A stretch of DNA of 64,000 bases from Nocardioides solisilvae (GTDB lineage Bacteria; Actinomycetota; Actinomycetes; Propionibacteriales; Nocardioidaceae). Positions 1 through 9,278 of the stretch are shown one piece after another. The translations under genes were made by a program, and so were the position numbers. Below the pieces are notes generated by a model, which was not told the origin of the DNA, ran no database searches, and was given only the letters and a program-made list of their open reading frames with translations. Location: assembly GCF_003194625.1 (NCBI RefSeq), contig NZ_QHKX01000001.1, positions 186,001-250,000 on the forward strand. Reading direction: 5' to 3'. How positions within the stretch are numbered: the first letter of the stretch is position 1; each line of letters opens with the position of its first letter.

Positions 1-861
1 GTCCACCCCGCGGCCGTAGGTGAGCAGGTTGCGCTGCTCGGGCGAGAAGTCGGCGAGCCGCGCCGAGCGCAGCATCGACTCCACCCGGCCCAGGGCCAGC
101 GCCGGGAGCGGCAGGCCCACCTTGCCCAGCCGGCGCACGGCCTGGGTCAGCATGAGGACGCCGTCGCCCGCCACGTTGAAGGTGCCCTCGACGTCGTGGG
201 TGGTCGCGTGGAGGAGGACGTCGTAGAGGTCGTCCTCGTGGAGGAACTGCAGGCGCGGGTCGAAGCCCAGCACCATCGGGACGACCGGCATCCGGAAGTA
301 GGACGTCATCGGGCTGACCACGTGGGCGCCGATCACGTTGGCGCAGCGCAGCATCGTGACCCGCACGTCGGGGCGACGGCGGGCGAAGCCGCGGACGTAG
401 CCCTCGACCTCGGTGACGTCCTGGGCGTAGCCGGACCGCGGGAGCTTCTTGGCCCCCATGTCCTCGGTGAACATGGCCGGGTCGCGGTTGCTGGCGCCGT
501 ACACGCCGGTGCTCGACTTCACGACCATGTGCTTGACGCCCGGGGCCCGCTGGCACGCGGCCAGCAGCTGCATGGACCCGATGACGTTGAGCTCCTTCAT
601 CGCGGTGCGCCCGCCGGAGCCGGCGGGGGTCGCGATGACGCTCATGTGCACGACGGTGTCGACGTTCTCCCGCGCGATCACCTTGGCGATCACGGGGTTG
701 CGGATGTCGGCGCGGACGAAGGAGACGTCGCCGATGTCACCGCGCGGCGGGACGACGTCCACGCCGATGACGCGATCGATGGAGGGGTCGGCAGCGGCCG
801 CGCGCGCGAAGCGGCGACCCACGTCCCGGGACGTCCCGGTGACCAGCACGACCCTCCCCAT
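1..861 (-). CDS. NAD-dependent epimerase/dehydratase (extended SDR), 3' end off the left edge
   Basis: The 287 visible codons start at an ATG and run off the left edge without a stop. The N-terminus reads VVLVTGTSRDVG, a Rossmann nucleotide-binding turn typical of SDR sugar epimerases. An SSTGVYG stretch near residue 113 matches the family's catalytic serine region. The expected YxxxK dyad reads Y-A-Q-D-V here, so the usual lysine is absent. Its place beside the mini ribosomal gene and the HTH gene mirrors M. tuberculosis Rv0501 (called galE2) next to Rv0500A/B. Substrate is unknown; NAD(P)-dependent sugar-nucleotide chemistry is the family role, and activity could be altered by the missing lysine. 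Confidence 0.85.
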   Translation of the reverse strand, partial: MGRVVLVTGTSRDVGRRFARAAAADPSIDRVIGVDVVPPRGDIGDVSFVRADIRNPVIAKVIARENVDTVVHMSVIATPAGSGGRTAMKELNVIGSMQLLAACQRAPGVKHMVVKSSTGVYGASNRDPAMFTEDMGAKKLPRSGYAQDVTEVEGYVRGFARRRPDVRVTMLRCANVIGAHVVSPMTSYFRMPVVPMVLGFDPRLQFLHEDDLYDVLLHATTHDVEGTFNVAGDGVLMLTQAVRRLGKVGLPLPALALGRVESMLRSARLADFSPEQRNLLTYGRGVD

Positions 862-877
862 GATCGCGAGGCCTTGC

Positions 878-979
878 TTACTTGCCGAGCTTGCGACGCT
901 GCACGCGCGTCTTCTTCAGCAGCTTGCGGTGCTTCTTCTTGGCCATGCGCTTGCGCCGCTTCTTGATGACAGAACCCAC
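878..979 (-). CDS. 33-residue bS22-like / AURKAIP1-COX24 domain protein
   Basis: A GTG-started frame encodes 33 residues, strongly basic with KKRRKRM and [10 protein letters not shown] runs, ending RRKLGK. It is preceded by an AAAGG ribosome binding sequence. It matches the actinobacterial mini-protein annotated as Rv0500B in M. tuberculosis, described as the small-subunit protein bS22 seen in mycobacterial ribosome structures. It likely binds rRNA on the 30S subunit. The position between the epimerase and HTH genes is conserved in actinobacteria. It is short enough to be missed by length cut-offs. Confidence 0.88.
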   Translation of the reverse strand: MGSVIKKRRKRMAKKKHRKLLKKTRVQRRKLGK

Positions 980-1106
980 GGGAAACCTTTCAACGTCCTC
1001 ACGGCTCCGACGAGTCGCCGGACCGAGGTGTCAGCCTACTGGCCAGCACCAGCCCGGCAGAATCGGGTGCCACCCGGTGGGCGGCGTCCGGCGGGCGGGA
1101 GTCGCC

Positions 1107-1307
1107 TCAGCCGGCGTTGAAGAAGCTCTTGCGGAGGTACTCGTCGACGTCGTCCTCGGTCACCCGGAACGAGCGGCCCACGCGCACCGCGGGCAGCTCG
1201 CCGTTGTGCACGAGGCGGTAGACCGTCATCTTGGAGACGCGCATCATCGCGGCCACCTCGGCGATGGTGAGGAACTTGACGTCTGCCCGGTCCGAGGGGT
1301 TGGCCAT
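1107..1307 (-). CDS. Excisionase-family helix-turn-helix DNA-binding protein (Rv0500A-like)
   Basis: This 66-residue protein contains a MerR/excisionase-type HTH: LTIAEVAAMMRVSKMTVYRLV at about residues 13-33, then a wing with GRSFRV. The segment MRVSKMTVYRLVHNGELPAV is nearly invariant in the actinobacterial family typified by Rv0500A. The role is DNA binding, probably as a small global or developmental regulator, but targets are unknown. The ATG start is preceded by a purine-rich GGACAGG stretch. In the 179 bases upstream, TATTCT about 85 bases before the start could be a -10 element. A relation to BldC was considered, but the recognition helix differs. Confidence 0.88.
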   Translation of the reverse strand: MANPSDRADVKFLTIAEVAAMMRVSKMTVYRLVHNGELPAVRVGRSFRVTEDDVDEYLRKSFFNAG

Positions 1308-1486
1308 CTCTGCACCTGTCCTTCTGCCCCACGGCGCCGGCTTCCCCGCCGGCGTCACAGACGTGTGGCGTCTTCGGTGAGAATAGGGCTTCCTGTGACC
1401 CGTGGGGAAGAGAATGACTACTGAAACTTCACGGAAACGGCGTGTCGCGTTGATTTTCGGCTGAACGAGGCTCCCGCCGCGGGCTC

Positions 1487-2674
1487 TCAGGCGTAGGGAT
1501 CGAGCCCGTGGAGCGGGAAGACCTCCATCCGGGTGGCGTGGATCGCGCGGTCCAGCCAGGTCTCCGGGTCGTAGCCGTCGCGCCAGTCCCGGTAGGCCGG
1601 CGTACGGCCGTCGGTCATCCGGTGCGGAGCGCCGCCGCCCAGCACCTCGACCACGTGGTCGCGCCAGGCCTCGGGGGTGTCCTGCGCCGGGTCCAGGGGG
1701 TGGCCCCCGACGATCGCGAGCAGGTGGGTCCAGGCCCGCGGCACCACCGTGGAGATCGCGTAGCCGCCCCCGCCTGTGACCACCCACCGCCCGTCCGCGA
1801 CCTCGTGGGCGAGGTCGTGGAGCGCCAGGTACGCCGCGCGCTGGCCGTCGACGCTGAGCATCAGGTGGGTGAGCGGGTCCTCCATGTGGGAGTCGCAGCC
1901 GTGCTGGGTGACCAGCACCTGCGGGGCGAACTCGCGGACGAGCTCGGGGACCACCGCGTGGAAGGCGCGCAGCCAGCCCGCGTCGGCCGTGCCCGGGGGC
2001 AGCGCGACGTTGACCGCCGTGCCCGTCGCCTCCGGGCCGCCCAGGTCGGCCGGGAAGCCGGTGCCGGGGAAGAGCATCTGGCCCGTCTCGTGCAGCGAGA
2101 CGGTGAGCACCCGGGGGTCGTCCCAGAAGACCTTCTCGACGCCGTCGCCGTGGTGGGCGTCGACGTCGACGTAGGCGACGCGCTCCACGCCCTGGTCGAG
2201 CAGCCAGCGGATGCCCACCGCCACGTCGTTGTAGATGCAGAAGCCGCTGGCGCGGTCGGGCATCGCGTGGTGCAGCCCGCCGACCACGCTCGCGCTGTGC
2301 AGCGACTCGCCGCTCCAGACCTGGCGGAACGCCTCGACGCTCGCCCCGACGACGTGGGCCGAGGCCTCGTGCATGTCGGGGAAGACGGGGTTGTCCTCGG
2401 TGCCGAGGCCGTGCTTCTCGTCGACCAGCCCGCGGGTCGAGCCGACCCGCTGCACGGCCTCGATCAGCGACTCGGAGTGCACGGAGGCGATCAGCTCCAG
2501 CTCGGCCACCGGCGCCTGCACCACCTGGAGCCCGCGCTCCATCACGCCCAGCTGCTCGGCGAGCCGCATCGTCAGGTCGACGCGCAGGGGCGACATGGGG
2601 TGGTGCGGACCGAAGTCGTACTCGGCGAGCGCCTTGTCGAAGACGACGCTCGCGGGCCCGTGGCACTCCCTCAT
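1487..2674 (-). CDS. acuC: Acetoin utilization protein AcuC, class II-type deacetylase
   Basis: The protein belongs to the arginase/deacetylase (HDAC) superfamily, which removes acetyl groups from lysines using zinc. The metal-binding motif DVDAHHGDG lies mid-protein, and an upstream GGLHHAM segment supplies the catalytic histidine pair. Length (395 residues) fits AcuC. In Bacillus, AcuC deacetylates and activates acetyl-CoA synthetase; here the substrate is not shown by context. A GTG three codons upstream is possible, but TAGCGT placed 7 bases before this ATG suggests a leaderless start at this site. Confidence 0.9.
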   Translation of the reverse strand: MRECHGPASVVFDKALAEYDFGPHHPMSPLRVDLTMRLAEQLGVMERGLQVVQAPVAELELIASVHSESLIEAVQRVGSTRGLVDEKHGLGTEDNPVFPDMHEASAHVVGASVEAFRQVWSGESLHSASVVGGLHHAMPDRASGFCIYNDVAVGIRWLLDQGVERVAYVDVDAHHGDGVEKVFWDDPRVLTVSLHETGQMLFPGTGFPADLGGPEATGTAVNVALPPGTADAGWLRAFHAVVPELVREFAPQVLVTQHGCDSHMEDPLTHLMLSVDGQRAAYLALHDLAHEVADGRWVVTGGGGYAISTVVPRAWTHLLAIVGGHPLDPAQDTPEAWRDHVVEVLGGGAPHRMTDGRTPAYRDWRDGYDPETWLDRAIHATRMEVFPLHGLDPYA

Positions 2675-2790
2675 GTGTCGCACGCTACTCCCCGCGCGCC
2701 GCGGTCGTGCGCCTTCCCCTGCGCCCGCGTCCCGTGAGGGTCACGGGTCCGTGCGCCCGCCCCCCACCGCTCCTGCGGCAGGATGGAGGC

Positions 2791-3297
2791 ATGGCCGGCT
2801 CCCAGATGAACCCCGACACCCGCCTGCTCGCGCTGGAGTTCCCGCAGTCCCTGGCGGTCTACGACACCTACGCCGAGGCGCAGAAGGCCGTGGACCACCT
2901 CTCCGAACAGGAGTTCCCGGTCGAGAACTGCATGATCGTCGGCACCGACCTCAAGCAGGTCGAGCGGATCACGGGTCGGCTCACCTGGGGCCGGGTCGCC
3001 GGTGCCGGCCTCCTCTCGGGGCTGTGGCTGGGCGTCTTCCTCGGCCTCCTGCTCGGGCTCTTCGTGGAGGGGAGCGGGTGGCTCGCGATGCTGGCGTCGG
3101 CGGCCTCGTTCGGCGCGGTGTTCGGCCTGGTCTGGGGCCTGGCCGGGTACGCCGCGACGCGCGGCCGCCGTGACTTCTCCTCGGTGCAGGCGGTCGTCGC
3201 CACCCGCTACGAGGTGCTGGTCGAGCACCGGCTGCGCGACCGGGCACGCGAGGTGCTGGCGGCCACCCCGGGCCTGCTGCCCGACCCCTTCGCCTGA
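2791..3297 (+). CDS. General stress protein 17M-like membrane protein with glycine-rich hydrophobic centre
   Basis: This 168-residue protein has an N-terminal FPQSLAVYDTYAEAQKAVDHLSE segment typical of the general stress protein 17M/YflT-like fold. Two glycine-rich hydrophobic stretches follow at about residues 70-92 and 97-117, so the middle probably sits in the membrane or packs as glycine zippers. The function is unknown; relatives are linked to stress responses. The ATG is preceded by GGATGGAGGC, which could serve as a ribosome binding site or a weak leaderless -10. It converges on proC with a 25-base gap. Confidence 0.75.
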   Translation: MAGSQMNPDTRLLALEFPQSLAVYDTYAEAQKAVDHLSEQEFPVENCMIVGTDLKQVERITGRLTWGRVAGAGLLSGLWLGVFLGLLLGLFVEGSGWLAMLASAASFGAVFGLVWGLAGYAATRGRRDFSSVQAVVATRYEVLVEHRLRDRAREVLAATPGLLPDPFA

Positions 3298-3322
3298 GGC
3301 CGGTCAGGACGGCGCGACGGCC

Positions 3323-4126
3323 TCAGGCGCCCTCGGCGAGGGCGCGGGAGCGGTCCCGGGCGGCCTCCATCGCGGCGAGGAAGGCGGCGCGGACCTTGTG
3401 CACCTCGAGCTCGCGCAGCGCGGCGGCGGTGGTCCCGGCGGGCGAGGTGACCTGCTCGCGCAGCACGACGGGGTGGGTGCCGGTCTCGCGCAGCATCACC
3501 GCGGAGCCGACGAGCGTCTGGACGGCGAGCTCGGTCGCCGTCGTGCGCGGCAGGCCGAGGTGGACGCCCGCCTCGATCATCGACTCGACGACGAAGAAGA
3601 CGTAGGCCGGGCCGGAGCCCGAGATGGCGGTGACGGCGTCCATCTGCTTCTCCGGCACCCGGAGCACCTTGCCGCAGGAGTCCATGAGCGACTCCGCCTC
3701 GGCGAGGTGCGCCTCGTCGCAGTGCGAGCCGGGCGAGAGGGCGGCCATCCCCTCGTCGACGAGCGCGGGGGTGTTCGGCATGACGCGGACCACGGCGACC
3801 CCCTCGGGCACCCGCTCCTCGATCCAGGCGGTGGTGATCCCGGCCGCGAGGGAGACGAGCAGCTGGCCGGGTCGCAGCACGGGCGCGAGCTCGGCGAGCA
3901 CGTCGGCCATGTCCTGGGGCTTGACCACGAGGGCGACGGTCTCGGCGCGCTGCGCCGCCTCGACGTTGCCGAGCACGGTGACGCCGTACCGCTCCTCGAG
4001 CTCGGTGGCGCGCTCGGCGCGCTTCTCGCCCACCAGGAGGGTGTCGACGCGCCGGCCGGCGCGGACCAGCCCGGAGAGGAGGGTCTCGCCCATCACGCCG
4101 GCGCCGATGATCGCGGTCTGCTTCAT
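3323..4126 (-). CDS. proC: Pyrroline-5-carboxylate reductase
   Basis: ProC reduces L-1-pyrroline-5-carboxylate to proline with NAD(P)H in the cytoplasm. The N-terminus MKQTAIIGAGVMGE is the Rossmann GxGxxG loop. The C-terminal half carries the P5C reductase signature around SPAGTTAAALRELE. Length (267 residues) is normal. An in-frame ATG three codons upstream (at 4135) is an alternative; CACAAT 7 bases before the chosen start favours the shorter form. A proline dehydrogenase, which oxidises proline back to P5C, lies directly upstream on the same strand. proC beside Rv0500A-type genes is conserved in actinobacteria. Confidence 0.93.
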   Translation of the reverse strand: MKQTAIIGAGVMGETLLSGLVRAGRRVDTLLVGEKRAERATELEERYGVTVLGNVEAAQRAETVALVVKPQDMADVLAELAPVLRPGQLLVSLAAGITTAWIEERVPEGVAVVRVMPNTPALVDEGMAALSPGSHCDEAHLAEAESLMDSCGKVLRVPEKQMDAVTAISGSGPAYVFFVVESMIEAGVHLGLPRTTATELAVQTLVGSAVMLRETGTHPVVLREQVTSPAGTTAAALRELEVHKVRAAFLAAMEAARDRSRALAEGA

Positions 4127-4169
4127 GCGGGCCATTGTGCCGGTACGCCGGCCCCGCCCGCCGCGGCCA

Positions 4170-5117
4170 CTACTTCTTGCGGACCAGCGACCTGAGGAAG
4201 AGGGAGACGTTGCCGGGCTTCTCGGCCATCCGCCGCATGAGGTAGCCGTACCACTCCGCGCCGTACGGGACGTAGACCCGCATCGTCTCCCCGGCGGCCG
4301 CGAGCCGGCGCTGCTCGGCCGGTCGGATGCCGTAGAGCATCTGGAACTCGTAGGTCCCCTGGGCCCGCCCGTAGCGGCTGGCCAGCGACGACGCGATCTG
4401 GACCATCCGGGGGTCGTGGGTCGCGATCATCGGGTAGCCCTGCCCGGCGAGCAGGATCTTGAGGCAGCGCACGTAGGCCTTGTCGATCTCGGCGCGCTCC
4501 TGGTGGGCGACGTCGGCCGGCTCGAGGTAGGCCCCCTTGCACAGCCGCACCCGCGACCCCTCGTGGGCGAGCGCGCGGCAGTCGTCCTCGGTGCGCAGCA
4601 GCGCCGCCTGCAGCACCGCCCCGGTCTCGGGGAAGTCCTTGCGCAGCTCGCGCAGGATCTCCAGGGTCCGGTCGGTGGTGGTGTGGTCCTCCATGTCGAG
4701 CGTGACGCTGGTGCCGGCGTTGCGGGCCGCCAGGCAGATGGTCCGGGCCCCGGCCAGCGCGACCGCCTGGCCGGTGACACCGTCGCGGGTCGGCAGCGCC
4801 TGGCCGATCGCGCTGAGCTTGACGCTCACCTCGGCGCGCCGCCCCAGCCCCCGGGTCGAGAGCTGCTCGAGCAGCTCGACGTACGCCGCCACCGTGCGGT
4901 CGGCCTGCGCCTGGTCGGTGGTGTCCTCCCCCAGGAAGTCGAGGGTCACGGCGAGCCCGTCGGCGACCAGGTCGGCGGTGGCCCGCACGGCGGCCTCGGT
5001 GGTCTCGCCCGGCACGTAGCTCGCGACGACGCCGGAGGAGACGGGGAGCGTGCTGATCAGCTCCTTGACCTTGGTGGAGCGCGCGAGCACGAGGATGGGC
5101 TGGCGGAGCAACGACAT
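4170..5117 (-). CDS. Proline dehydrogenase (monofunctional)
   Basis: The enzyme oxidises proline to pyrroline-5-carboxylate using FAD and feeds electrons to the respiratory chain. It is a single-domain TIM barrel of 315 residues with no aldehyde dehydrogenase domain, unlike large PutA. The C-terminal family motif is visible: YEFQMLYGIRP, then RVYVPYGAEWYGYLMRRMAE, which contributes substrate and FAD contacts. An ATG two codons upstream overlaps a putative TAGCCT -10, which sits 7 bases before the chosen start, so the shorter start is preferred. It follows the ABC exporter permease by 10 bases and precedes proC. Confidence 0.9.
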   Translation of the reverse strand: MSLLRQPILVLARSTKVKELISTLPVSSGVVASYVPGETTEAAVRATADLVADGLAVTLDFLGEDTTDQAQADRTVAAYVELLEQLSTRGLGRRAEVSVKLSAIGQALPTRDGVTGQAVALAGARTICLAARNAGTSVTLDMEDHTTTDRTLEILRELRKDFPETGAVLQAALLRTEDDCRALAHEGSRVRLCKGAYLEPADVAHQERAEIDKAYVRCLKILLAGQGYPMIATHDPRMVQIASSLASRYGRAQGTYEFQMLYGIRPAEQRRLAAAGETMRVYVPYGAEWYGYLMRRMAEKPGNVSLFLRSLVRKK

Positions 5118-5127
5118 GCGCATCAGG

Positions 5128-5886
5128 CTACGGGGTACGGCGTCGCAGCGTCGCCGCTCCGACCCCGAGGAGGGCGACGGCGAAGGCGGCGACCACGGCG
5201 ACGTCCTGCCAGACCTCTCCGGTGGCGGTGCTGCGGCTGAGCCCCGACATCGCGTCGACCGCGAAGGAGAGCGGCAGCAGGTCGCCGACCGTCGCCAGCA
5301 CGGGCGGCATCTCGTCGCGCGGGACGAGCAGGCCGCAGAGCAGGATCTGCGGCACCACGACGGCCGGCATGAACTGGACCGCCTGGAACTCGGTGCGCGC
5401 GAAGGCGCTCACGCACAGGCCCAGCGCCGTGCCGAGGACCGCGTCGGCGACCGCGACGACGGTGAGCAGCCACAGCGGACCCCGCACGTCGAGGTCCAGG
5501 AGCCCGACGCTGACCCCGACCGCCAGCACCGACTGGGCGGCGGCCAGCAGCGCGAACGCGACCGCGTAGCCGACGAGGAAGTCGAGCCGTCCCATCGGCA
5601 TCGCGAGCAGCCGCTCCAGCGTCCCGCCGGTCCGCTCCCGCAGCGTGGTCACGCTGGTGACCAGGAACATCACGAAGAAGGGGAAGACCGCGAGCAGGGC
5701 CGGGCCGACCCGGTCGAAGAGCCCGCCGGGCACGTCGGACCAGAGCCACCACAGCAGCGTCATCAGCAGGCACGGCAGCACCAGCAGCATCGCGAGGGTG
5801 CGGCGGTCGCGGCGGACCTGGGTGAGCACCCGGCCCGCGACGGCGAGCACCCTGCGGGGGCTCAGCCCCGCGCGGGGGCCGCTCAT
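5128..5886 (-). CDS. ABC-2 type transporter permease
   Basis: This 252-residue membrane protein has about six hydrophobic segments, including LAMLLVLPCLLMTLLWWLW near the N-terminus and ALLAVFPFFVMFLVTSVTTL. The SVTTLRERTGGTLERLLAMP segment is the hallmark of ABC-2 (DrrB/YadH-like) exporters. It pairs with the ATPase encoded immediately upstream, with which it shares an ATGA stop/start overlap. The complex should export a drug, lipid or polysaccharide; the substrate cannot be read from sequence. Confidence 0.88.
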   Translation of the reverse strand: MSGPRAGLSPRRVLAVAGRVLTQVRRDRRTLAMLLVLPCLLMTLLWWLWSDVPGGLFDRVGPALLAVFPFFVMFLVTSVTTLRERTGGTLERLLAMPMGRLDFLVGYAVAFALLAAAQSVLAVGVSVGLLDLDVRGPLWLLTVVAVADAVLGTALGLCVSAFARTEFQAVQFMPAVVVPQILLCGLLVPRDEMPPVLATVGDLLPLSFAVDAMSGLSRSTATGEVWQDVAVVAAFAVALLGVGAATLRRRTP

Positions 5887-6602
5887 GCCGACCCCACCAG
5901 CCGCAGGAAGGCCTGCTCCACGTCGGCGGCCCCGGTCCGCGCCAGCAGCTCGGCCAGCGAGCCGTCGCCGATCACCGCCCCCTCCCGCATGAGCAGCAGC
6001 CGGTCGCAGCGCTCGGCCTCGTCCATCACGTGGCTCGAGACCAGCACCACGGTCCCCGCGTCGGCCAGCCGGTGGAAGAGCGACCAGAGGTCCCGGCGCA
6101 GCACCGGGTCGAGGCCGACGGTCGGCTCGTCGAGGACCAGCAGGTCGGGCTCGCCGAGGAGCGCCACCGCGAGGCTGACCCGCGACTGCTGGCCGCCGCT
6201 GAGCCGGTCGACCACCCGGTCGGCCTCCCCGGCCAGGTCGACCCGGTCCAGGACCGCCGAGACCCGGGCGGCGAGCGCGTCGCCGCGCAGGCCCAGCACA
6301 CGGCCGAAGAAGCGCAGGTTCTCGGCCACGCCGAGGTCGCCGTAGACGCTGGTGGCCTGGGTGACGTAGCCGACCCGGTGCCGCAGCCCCGGGGAGCCGG
6401 CCTCCTCGCCCAGCACGACCACCCGGCCGGCGCGCACCCGCTGGACCCCCACGACGCTGCGCATCAGCGTGGTCTTGCCGGAGCCCGAGGGGCCGAGGAG
6501 GCCGGTGACGCCCCGGTCGACCTCGAGGTCGAGCCCGTCGAGGACCGTGCGGCCGCCGCGCACGACCGTCAGGCCCTCGACCCGCACCGCCGCCCCGGCC
6601 AC
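5883..6602 (-). CDS. ABC transporter ATP-binding protein (ABC-2 exporter family)
   Basis: The ATPase partner of the adjacent permease. It has Walker A GPSGSGKTT, signature LSGGQQSR and Walker B LLVLDEPTVGLDP, followed by a switch histidine in LVSSHVMDEAERC. The frame stays open upstream through the isomerase gene, but GTG at 6602 is the first start after that gene's stop and gives a normal 239-residue ATPase. Its stop overlaps the permease start (ATGA), so equal translation is expected. Substrate unknown. Confidence 0.9.
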   Translation of the reverse strand: MAGAAVRVEGLTVVRGGRTVLDGLDLEVDRGVTGLLGPSGSGKTTLMRSVVGVQRVRAGRVVVLGEEAGSPGLRHRVGYVTQATSVYGDLGVAENLRFFGRVLGLRGDALAARVSAVLDRVDLAGEADRVVDRLSGGQQSRVSLAVALLGEPDLLVLDEPTVGLDPVLRRDLWSLFHRLADAGTVVLVSSHVMDEAERCDRLLLMREGAVIGDGSLAELLARTGAADVEQAFLRLVGSA

Positions 6603-6615
6603 GCCCGCGCCCGCC

Positions 6616-7419
6616 CTAGCCCGTCCGGACGCCGAGGTGCTCGCGGGCGAAGGCGAGCGACTCGGCCAGGTCGGCGACCCGCTCCTCGACGGTGCCGCAC
6701 CGGCGGGTGTTGATCTCGACGACGACCGATCCGTCGAAGCCGGTGCCGGCCAGGTGCTCCAGCAGCTCGCGCGCGCGGGTCCCGCCGCGACCCGGCACGA
6801 GGTGCTCGTCCTTGGCGCTGCCGTGCCCGTCGGTGAGGTGCAGGTGGCGCAGCCGCTCCCCCATCCGCTCCGCCAGCTCGACCACGTCGGAGCGGGACGT
6901 CGCGGCGTGCGAGAGGTCGAGCGTGGTGTGCGCGTAGTCACCGCGGGAGACGTCCCAGTGGGGCGAGTACATCTCCATCGCCCGGGTCCCGCGGCGCCGG
7001 GTGGCGGCCCGCCAGGGATACATGTTCTCCACGGCGAAGTGGAGCCCGGTCGAGGCCTCGAGGGCGGCGATCCCGTCCTCGAACCCGCTCGCGTACTCCT
7101 TCTGCCAGCGGAACGGGGGGTGCACCACCACCACCGGCGCCCCGAGCGTCTCGGCCATCCGCGCCGAGCGCTCGAGCTTGCCCCAGGGCTCCGTGCCCCA
7201 GACCCGCTGCGTCCAGAGCAGGCAGGGGGCGTGCACGGCGCTGACCGGGATGCCGTGGTGCTCCGAGAGCTGCCGGACGGCGGAGGTCTGCTGCGAGAGC
7301 GCGTCCATCCCGACCATCACCTCGACGGCGTCGTAGCCCAGGGCCGCCGCGTGGGAGAAGGCGTGCGCGGTCGACTCGGGGTAGACCGAGGCGGTGGAGA
7401 GGCCGACCGAGACCGTCAC
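6616..7419 (-). CDS. Sugar phosphate isomerase/epimerase (xylose isomerase-like TIM barrel)
   Basis: This 267-residue protein belongs to the AP endonuclease 2/xylose isomerase-like TIM-barrel family. Typical elements are [16 protein letters not shown] early, [13 protein letters not shown] in the middle, and metal-site segments [28 protein letters not shown] and VVVEINTRR. It corresponds to Rv0498 in the conserved actinobacterial block. The reaction is not established. The GTG start is preceded by GAGGA nine bases upstream, and the gene follows the Ppx/GppA gene with a 10-base gap. Confidence 0.82.
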   Translation of the reverse strand: MTVSVGLSTASVYPESTAHAFSHAAALGYDAVEVMVGMDALSQQTSAVRQLSEHHGIPVSAVHAPCLLWTQRVWGTEPWGKLERSARMAETLGAPVVVVHPPFRWQKEYASGFEDGIAALEASTGLHFAVENMYPWRAATRRRGTRAMEMYSPHWDVSRGDYAHTTLDLSHAATSRSDVVELAERMGERLRHLHLTDGHGSAKDEHLVPGRGGTRARELLEHLAGTGFDGSVVVEINTRRCGTVEERVADLAESLAFAREHLGVRTG

Positions 7420-7429
7420 GACGGCGTCC

Positions 7430-8362
7430 TCAGCCCAGCACCGAGAGCCGGTCGAGGCGCTCGAGGATGACTCCCTCGCGCAGCGCCCAGGGGCAGATCT
7501 CCAGCGCCTCGAGGTCGAAGATGTCCATCGCCGCCTCGGCGACCAGCGCGCCCGGCACGATCTGGTGGGCGCGGCTCGGGGAGACCCCCGGCAGGTCGGC
7601 GAGCTCCTCGGTGGGGGCGGCGACCAGCTTGGGCAGCCACTCGGCGAGGTCGGCCCGGCGCAGCACCCGCGGCACCAGGGGCCCCTCGGCCGAAGGGGCG
7701 GCCCCGCAGATCCGGGCCAGCGAGCGGAAGGTCTTGGAGGTCGCCGCGGCCCGGTGCGGGGTGCCGCCCCGCAGGAGGCCGCCGGCGTCCCGGGCGATCT
7801 CGGTGCGGACCCAGCGGCGCAGCTCGCGGACCGACTCCTCGTCGACGCCGCCGGCGAACCGGTCGCGCGCCAGCCGGGCCGCGCCGAGCGGGAGCGACCA
7901 GGCGACGTCGGGGGCCTCGTCGGTGCCGGCCGCGATCTCCAGGGAGCCGCCGCCGATGTCGAAGACCGCCAGCCGGCCGGCGGACCAGCCGAACCAGCGG
8001 CGTACCGCGAGGAAGGTCAGCCGCGCCTCGTCCTCGCCCGAGAGCACCTCGATCCGGGTGCCGGTGGCCGACGCGACGTGGTCGAGGACGGCGTCGGTGT
8101 TGACGGCCTCGCGGACCGCGGAGGTGGCGAAGGCCAGGATCTCCTCGCAGCCCTTCTCCTCGGCGAACTCGATCGCGTGCCGGGTGAAGTCGGTGAGCGC
8201 GTCGATGCCGGCCCGGGTCACGGCGTCGGAGGCGTCGAGGTGCTCGGCCAGCCGCAACGGCTCCTTGTGGCTGGCCGCCGGCAGCGGGGCGGCACCGCCG
8301 TGCGCGTCCACCACCAGCAGGTGGCCGGTGTTGGAGCCGATGTCGAGGACGCCGAGCCGCAT
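7430..8362 (-). CDS. Ppx/GppA-family phosphatase
   Basis: Members hydrolyse inorganic polyphosphate from its ends and/or convert pppGpp to ppGpp. The actin-like ATPase fold is shown by [15 protein letters not shown] at the N-terminus (phosphate 1) and [13 protein letters not shown] (phosphate 2) mid-protein. At 310 residues it is the short actinobacterial form without the C-terminal HD domain, like Rv0496. TACGTT lies 6 bases before the ATG, and a mirror promoter for the next gene lies 8 bases further on, so the two genes share a compact divergent promoter. Confidence 0.9.
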   Translation of the reverse strand: MRLGVLDIGSNTGHLLVVDAHGGAAPLPAASHKEPLRLAEHLDASDAVTRAGIDALTDFTRHAIEFAEEKGCEEILAFATSAVREAVNTDAVLDHVASATGTRIEVLSGEDEARLTFLAVRRWFGWSAGRLAVFDIGGGSLEIAAGTDEAPDVAWSLPLGAARLARDRFAGGVDEESVRELRRWVRTEIARDAGGLLRGGTPHRAAATSKTFRSLARICGAAPSAEGPLVPRVLRRADLAEWLPKLVAAPTEELADLPGVSPSRAHQIVPGALVAEAAMDIFDLEALEICPWALREGVILERLDRLSVLG

Positions 8363-8368
8363 GGCCCC

Positions 8369-8387
8369 AACGTACCGGGCGTAGGGT
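8369..8387. promoter_or_regulatory. Back-to-back leaderless -10 elements for the ppx-like gene and the Rv0495c homologue
   Basis: On the minus strand TACGTT (8369-8374) sits 6 bases before the ATG at 8362. On the plus strand TAGGGT (8382-8387) sits 7 bases before the GTG at 8395. The two start codons are only 32 bases apart, so both transcripts must start at or next to their start codons. Neither gene has a ribosome binding site in the available space. Confidence 0.6.
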
Positions 8388-8394
8388 TTCCGCC

Positions 8395-9177
8395 GTGCCA
8401 GAAGTCGACCTCGTCTTCCCCCGCGCGTACGTCGAGTTCGCCGACCCCGCCGACCCCGACCAGGTCTTCCGCTGCGACCTCACCTGGCTCACCTCCGCCT
8501 ACACCTGCATCTTCGGCAGCGGCTGCCGCGGCATCTACGCCGACGCCCCCGACTCCGGCTGCTGCACGCTCGGCGCGCACTTCAGCGACGCCGACGACGA
8601 GCGGCGGGTGGCGGCGTACGTCGCGCAGCTCACCCCCGCGCTGTGGCAGCGGCACCCGGGCCGCGAGGTCCGCGACGAGGACTGGGTCGAGGTCGACGAC
8701 GAGGGCGACCGCAAGACCGCGACGGCCGTCCACGCCGGCCAGCAGGCCTGCGTCTTCCACAACCGACCCGACTTCGCGCCGGGCGGGGACGTCGGCGCGG
8801 GCGGCGCCGGCTGCGCGCTGCACGGGCTGGCGCTGCTGCAGGGTCGCCACCCCCTGGAGACGAAGCCCGACGTCTGCTGGCAGCTGCCGATCCGGCGCAC
8901 CTTCCGCGACGTCGAGCGGCAGGACGGCACCACCTACACCGAGGTCTCGATCGGCGAGTACGACCGTCGCGGCTGGGGCCCGGGCGGGCACGACCTCGAC
9001 TGGTACTGCTCCGGGAACACCGAGGCCCACGTCGCCGTGGAGCCGCTCTACGTGACCAGCGCGGCCGAGCTGGTCGAGCTGATGGGCCGGCCGGCGTACG
9101 ACGAGCTGGCGCGGCACTGCGACGCCCACCTGCGGTCGCGGTCGGCGCTGGCCCTGCACCCCGCAGACCCGCGCTGA
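8395..9177 (+). CDS. Conserved cysteine-rich protein, Rv0495c-like
   Basis: This 260-residue protein is conserved in actinobacteria beside the Ppx/GppA gene, as Rv0495c is in M. tuberculosis. Cysteines cluster in three places: CDLTW...CIFGSGC near residues 26-43, [10 protein letters not shown] near 54-62, and CVFHN plus [12 protein letters not shown] around 117-145. The CC..H and GCxLH groups suggest a metal site of the YkgJ/DUF3109 type, but ligands are guessed. No signal peptide or membrane segment is seen. Function is unknown. The GTG start is supported by TAGGGT 7 bases upstream. Confidence 0.82.
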   Translation: MPEVDLVFPRAYVEFADPADPDQVFRCDLTWLTSAYTCIFGSGCRGIYADAPDSGCCTLGAHFSDADDERRVAAYVAQLTPALWQRHPGREVRDEDWVEVDDEGDRKTATAVHAGQQACVFHNRPDFAPGGDVGAGGAGCALHGLALLQGRHPLETKPDVCWQLPIRRTFRDVERQDGTTYTEVSIGEYDRRGWGPGGHDLDWYCSGNTEAHVAVEPLYVTSAAELVELMGRPAYDELARHCDAHLRSRSALALHPADPR

Positions 9178-9278
9178 CCGCGCCGGCGCACGCTCGGACG
9201 ACGCCGCGCAGAACCTCGACGTCAAGAGACCGGTACCCCGGTGCAGCAGCCGGAAAACGACCCGCCAGAATGCTTGAC

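Noticed and set aside
196..1120. Plus-strand frames across the left-end epimerase and small genes
   Set aside because: They are antisense to conserved genes and show no domains.
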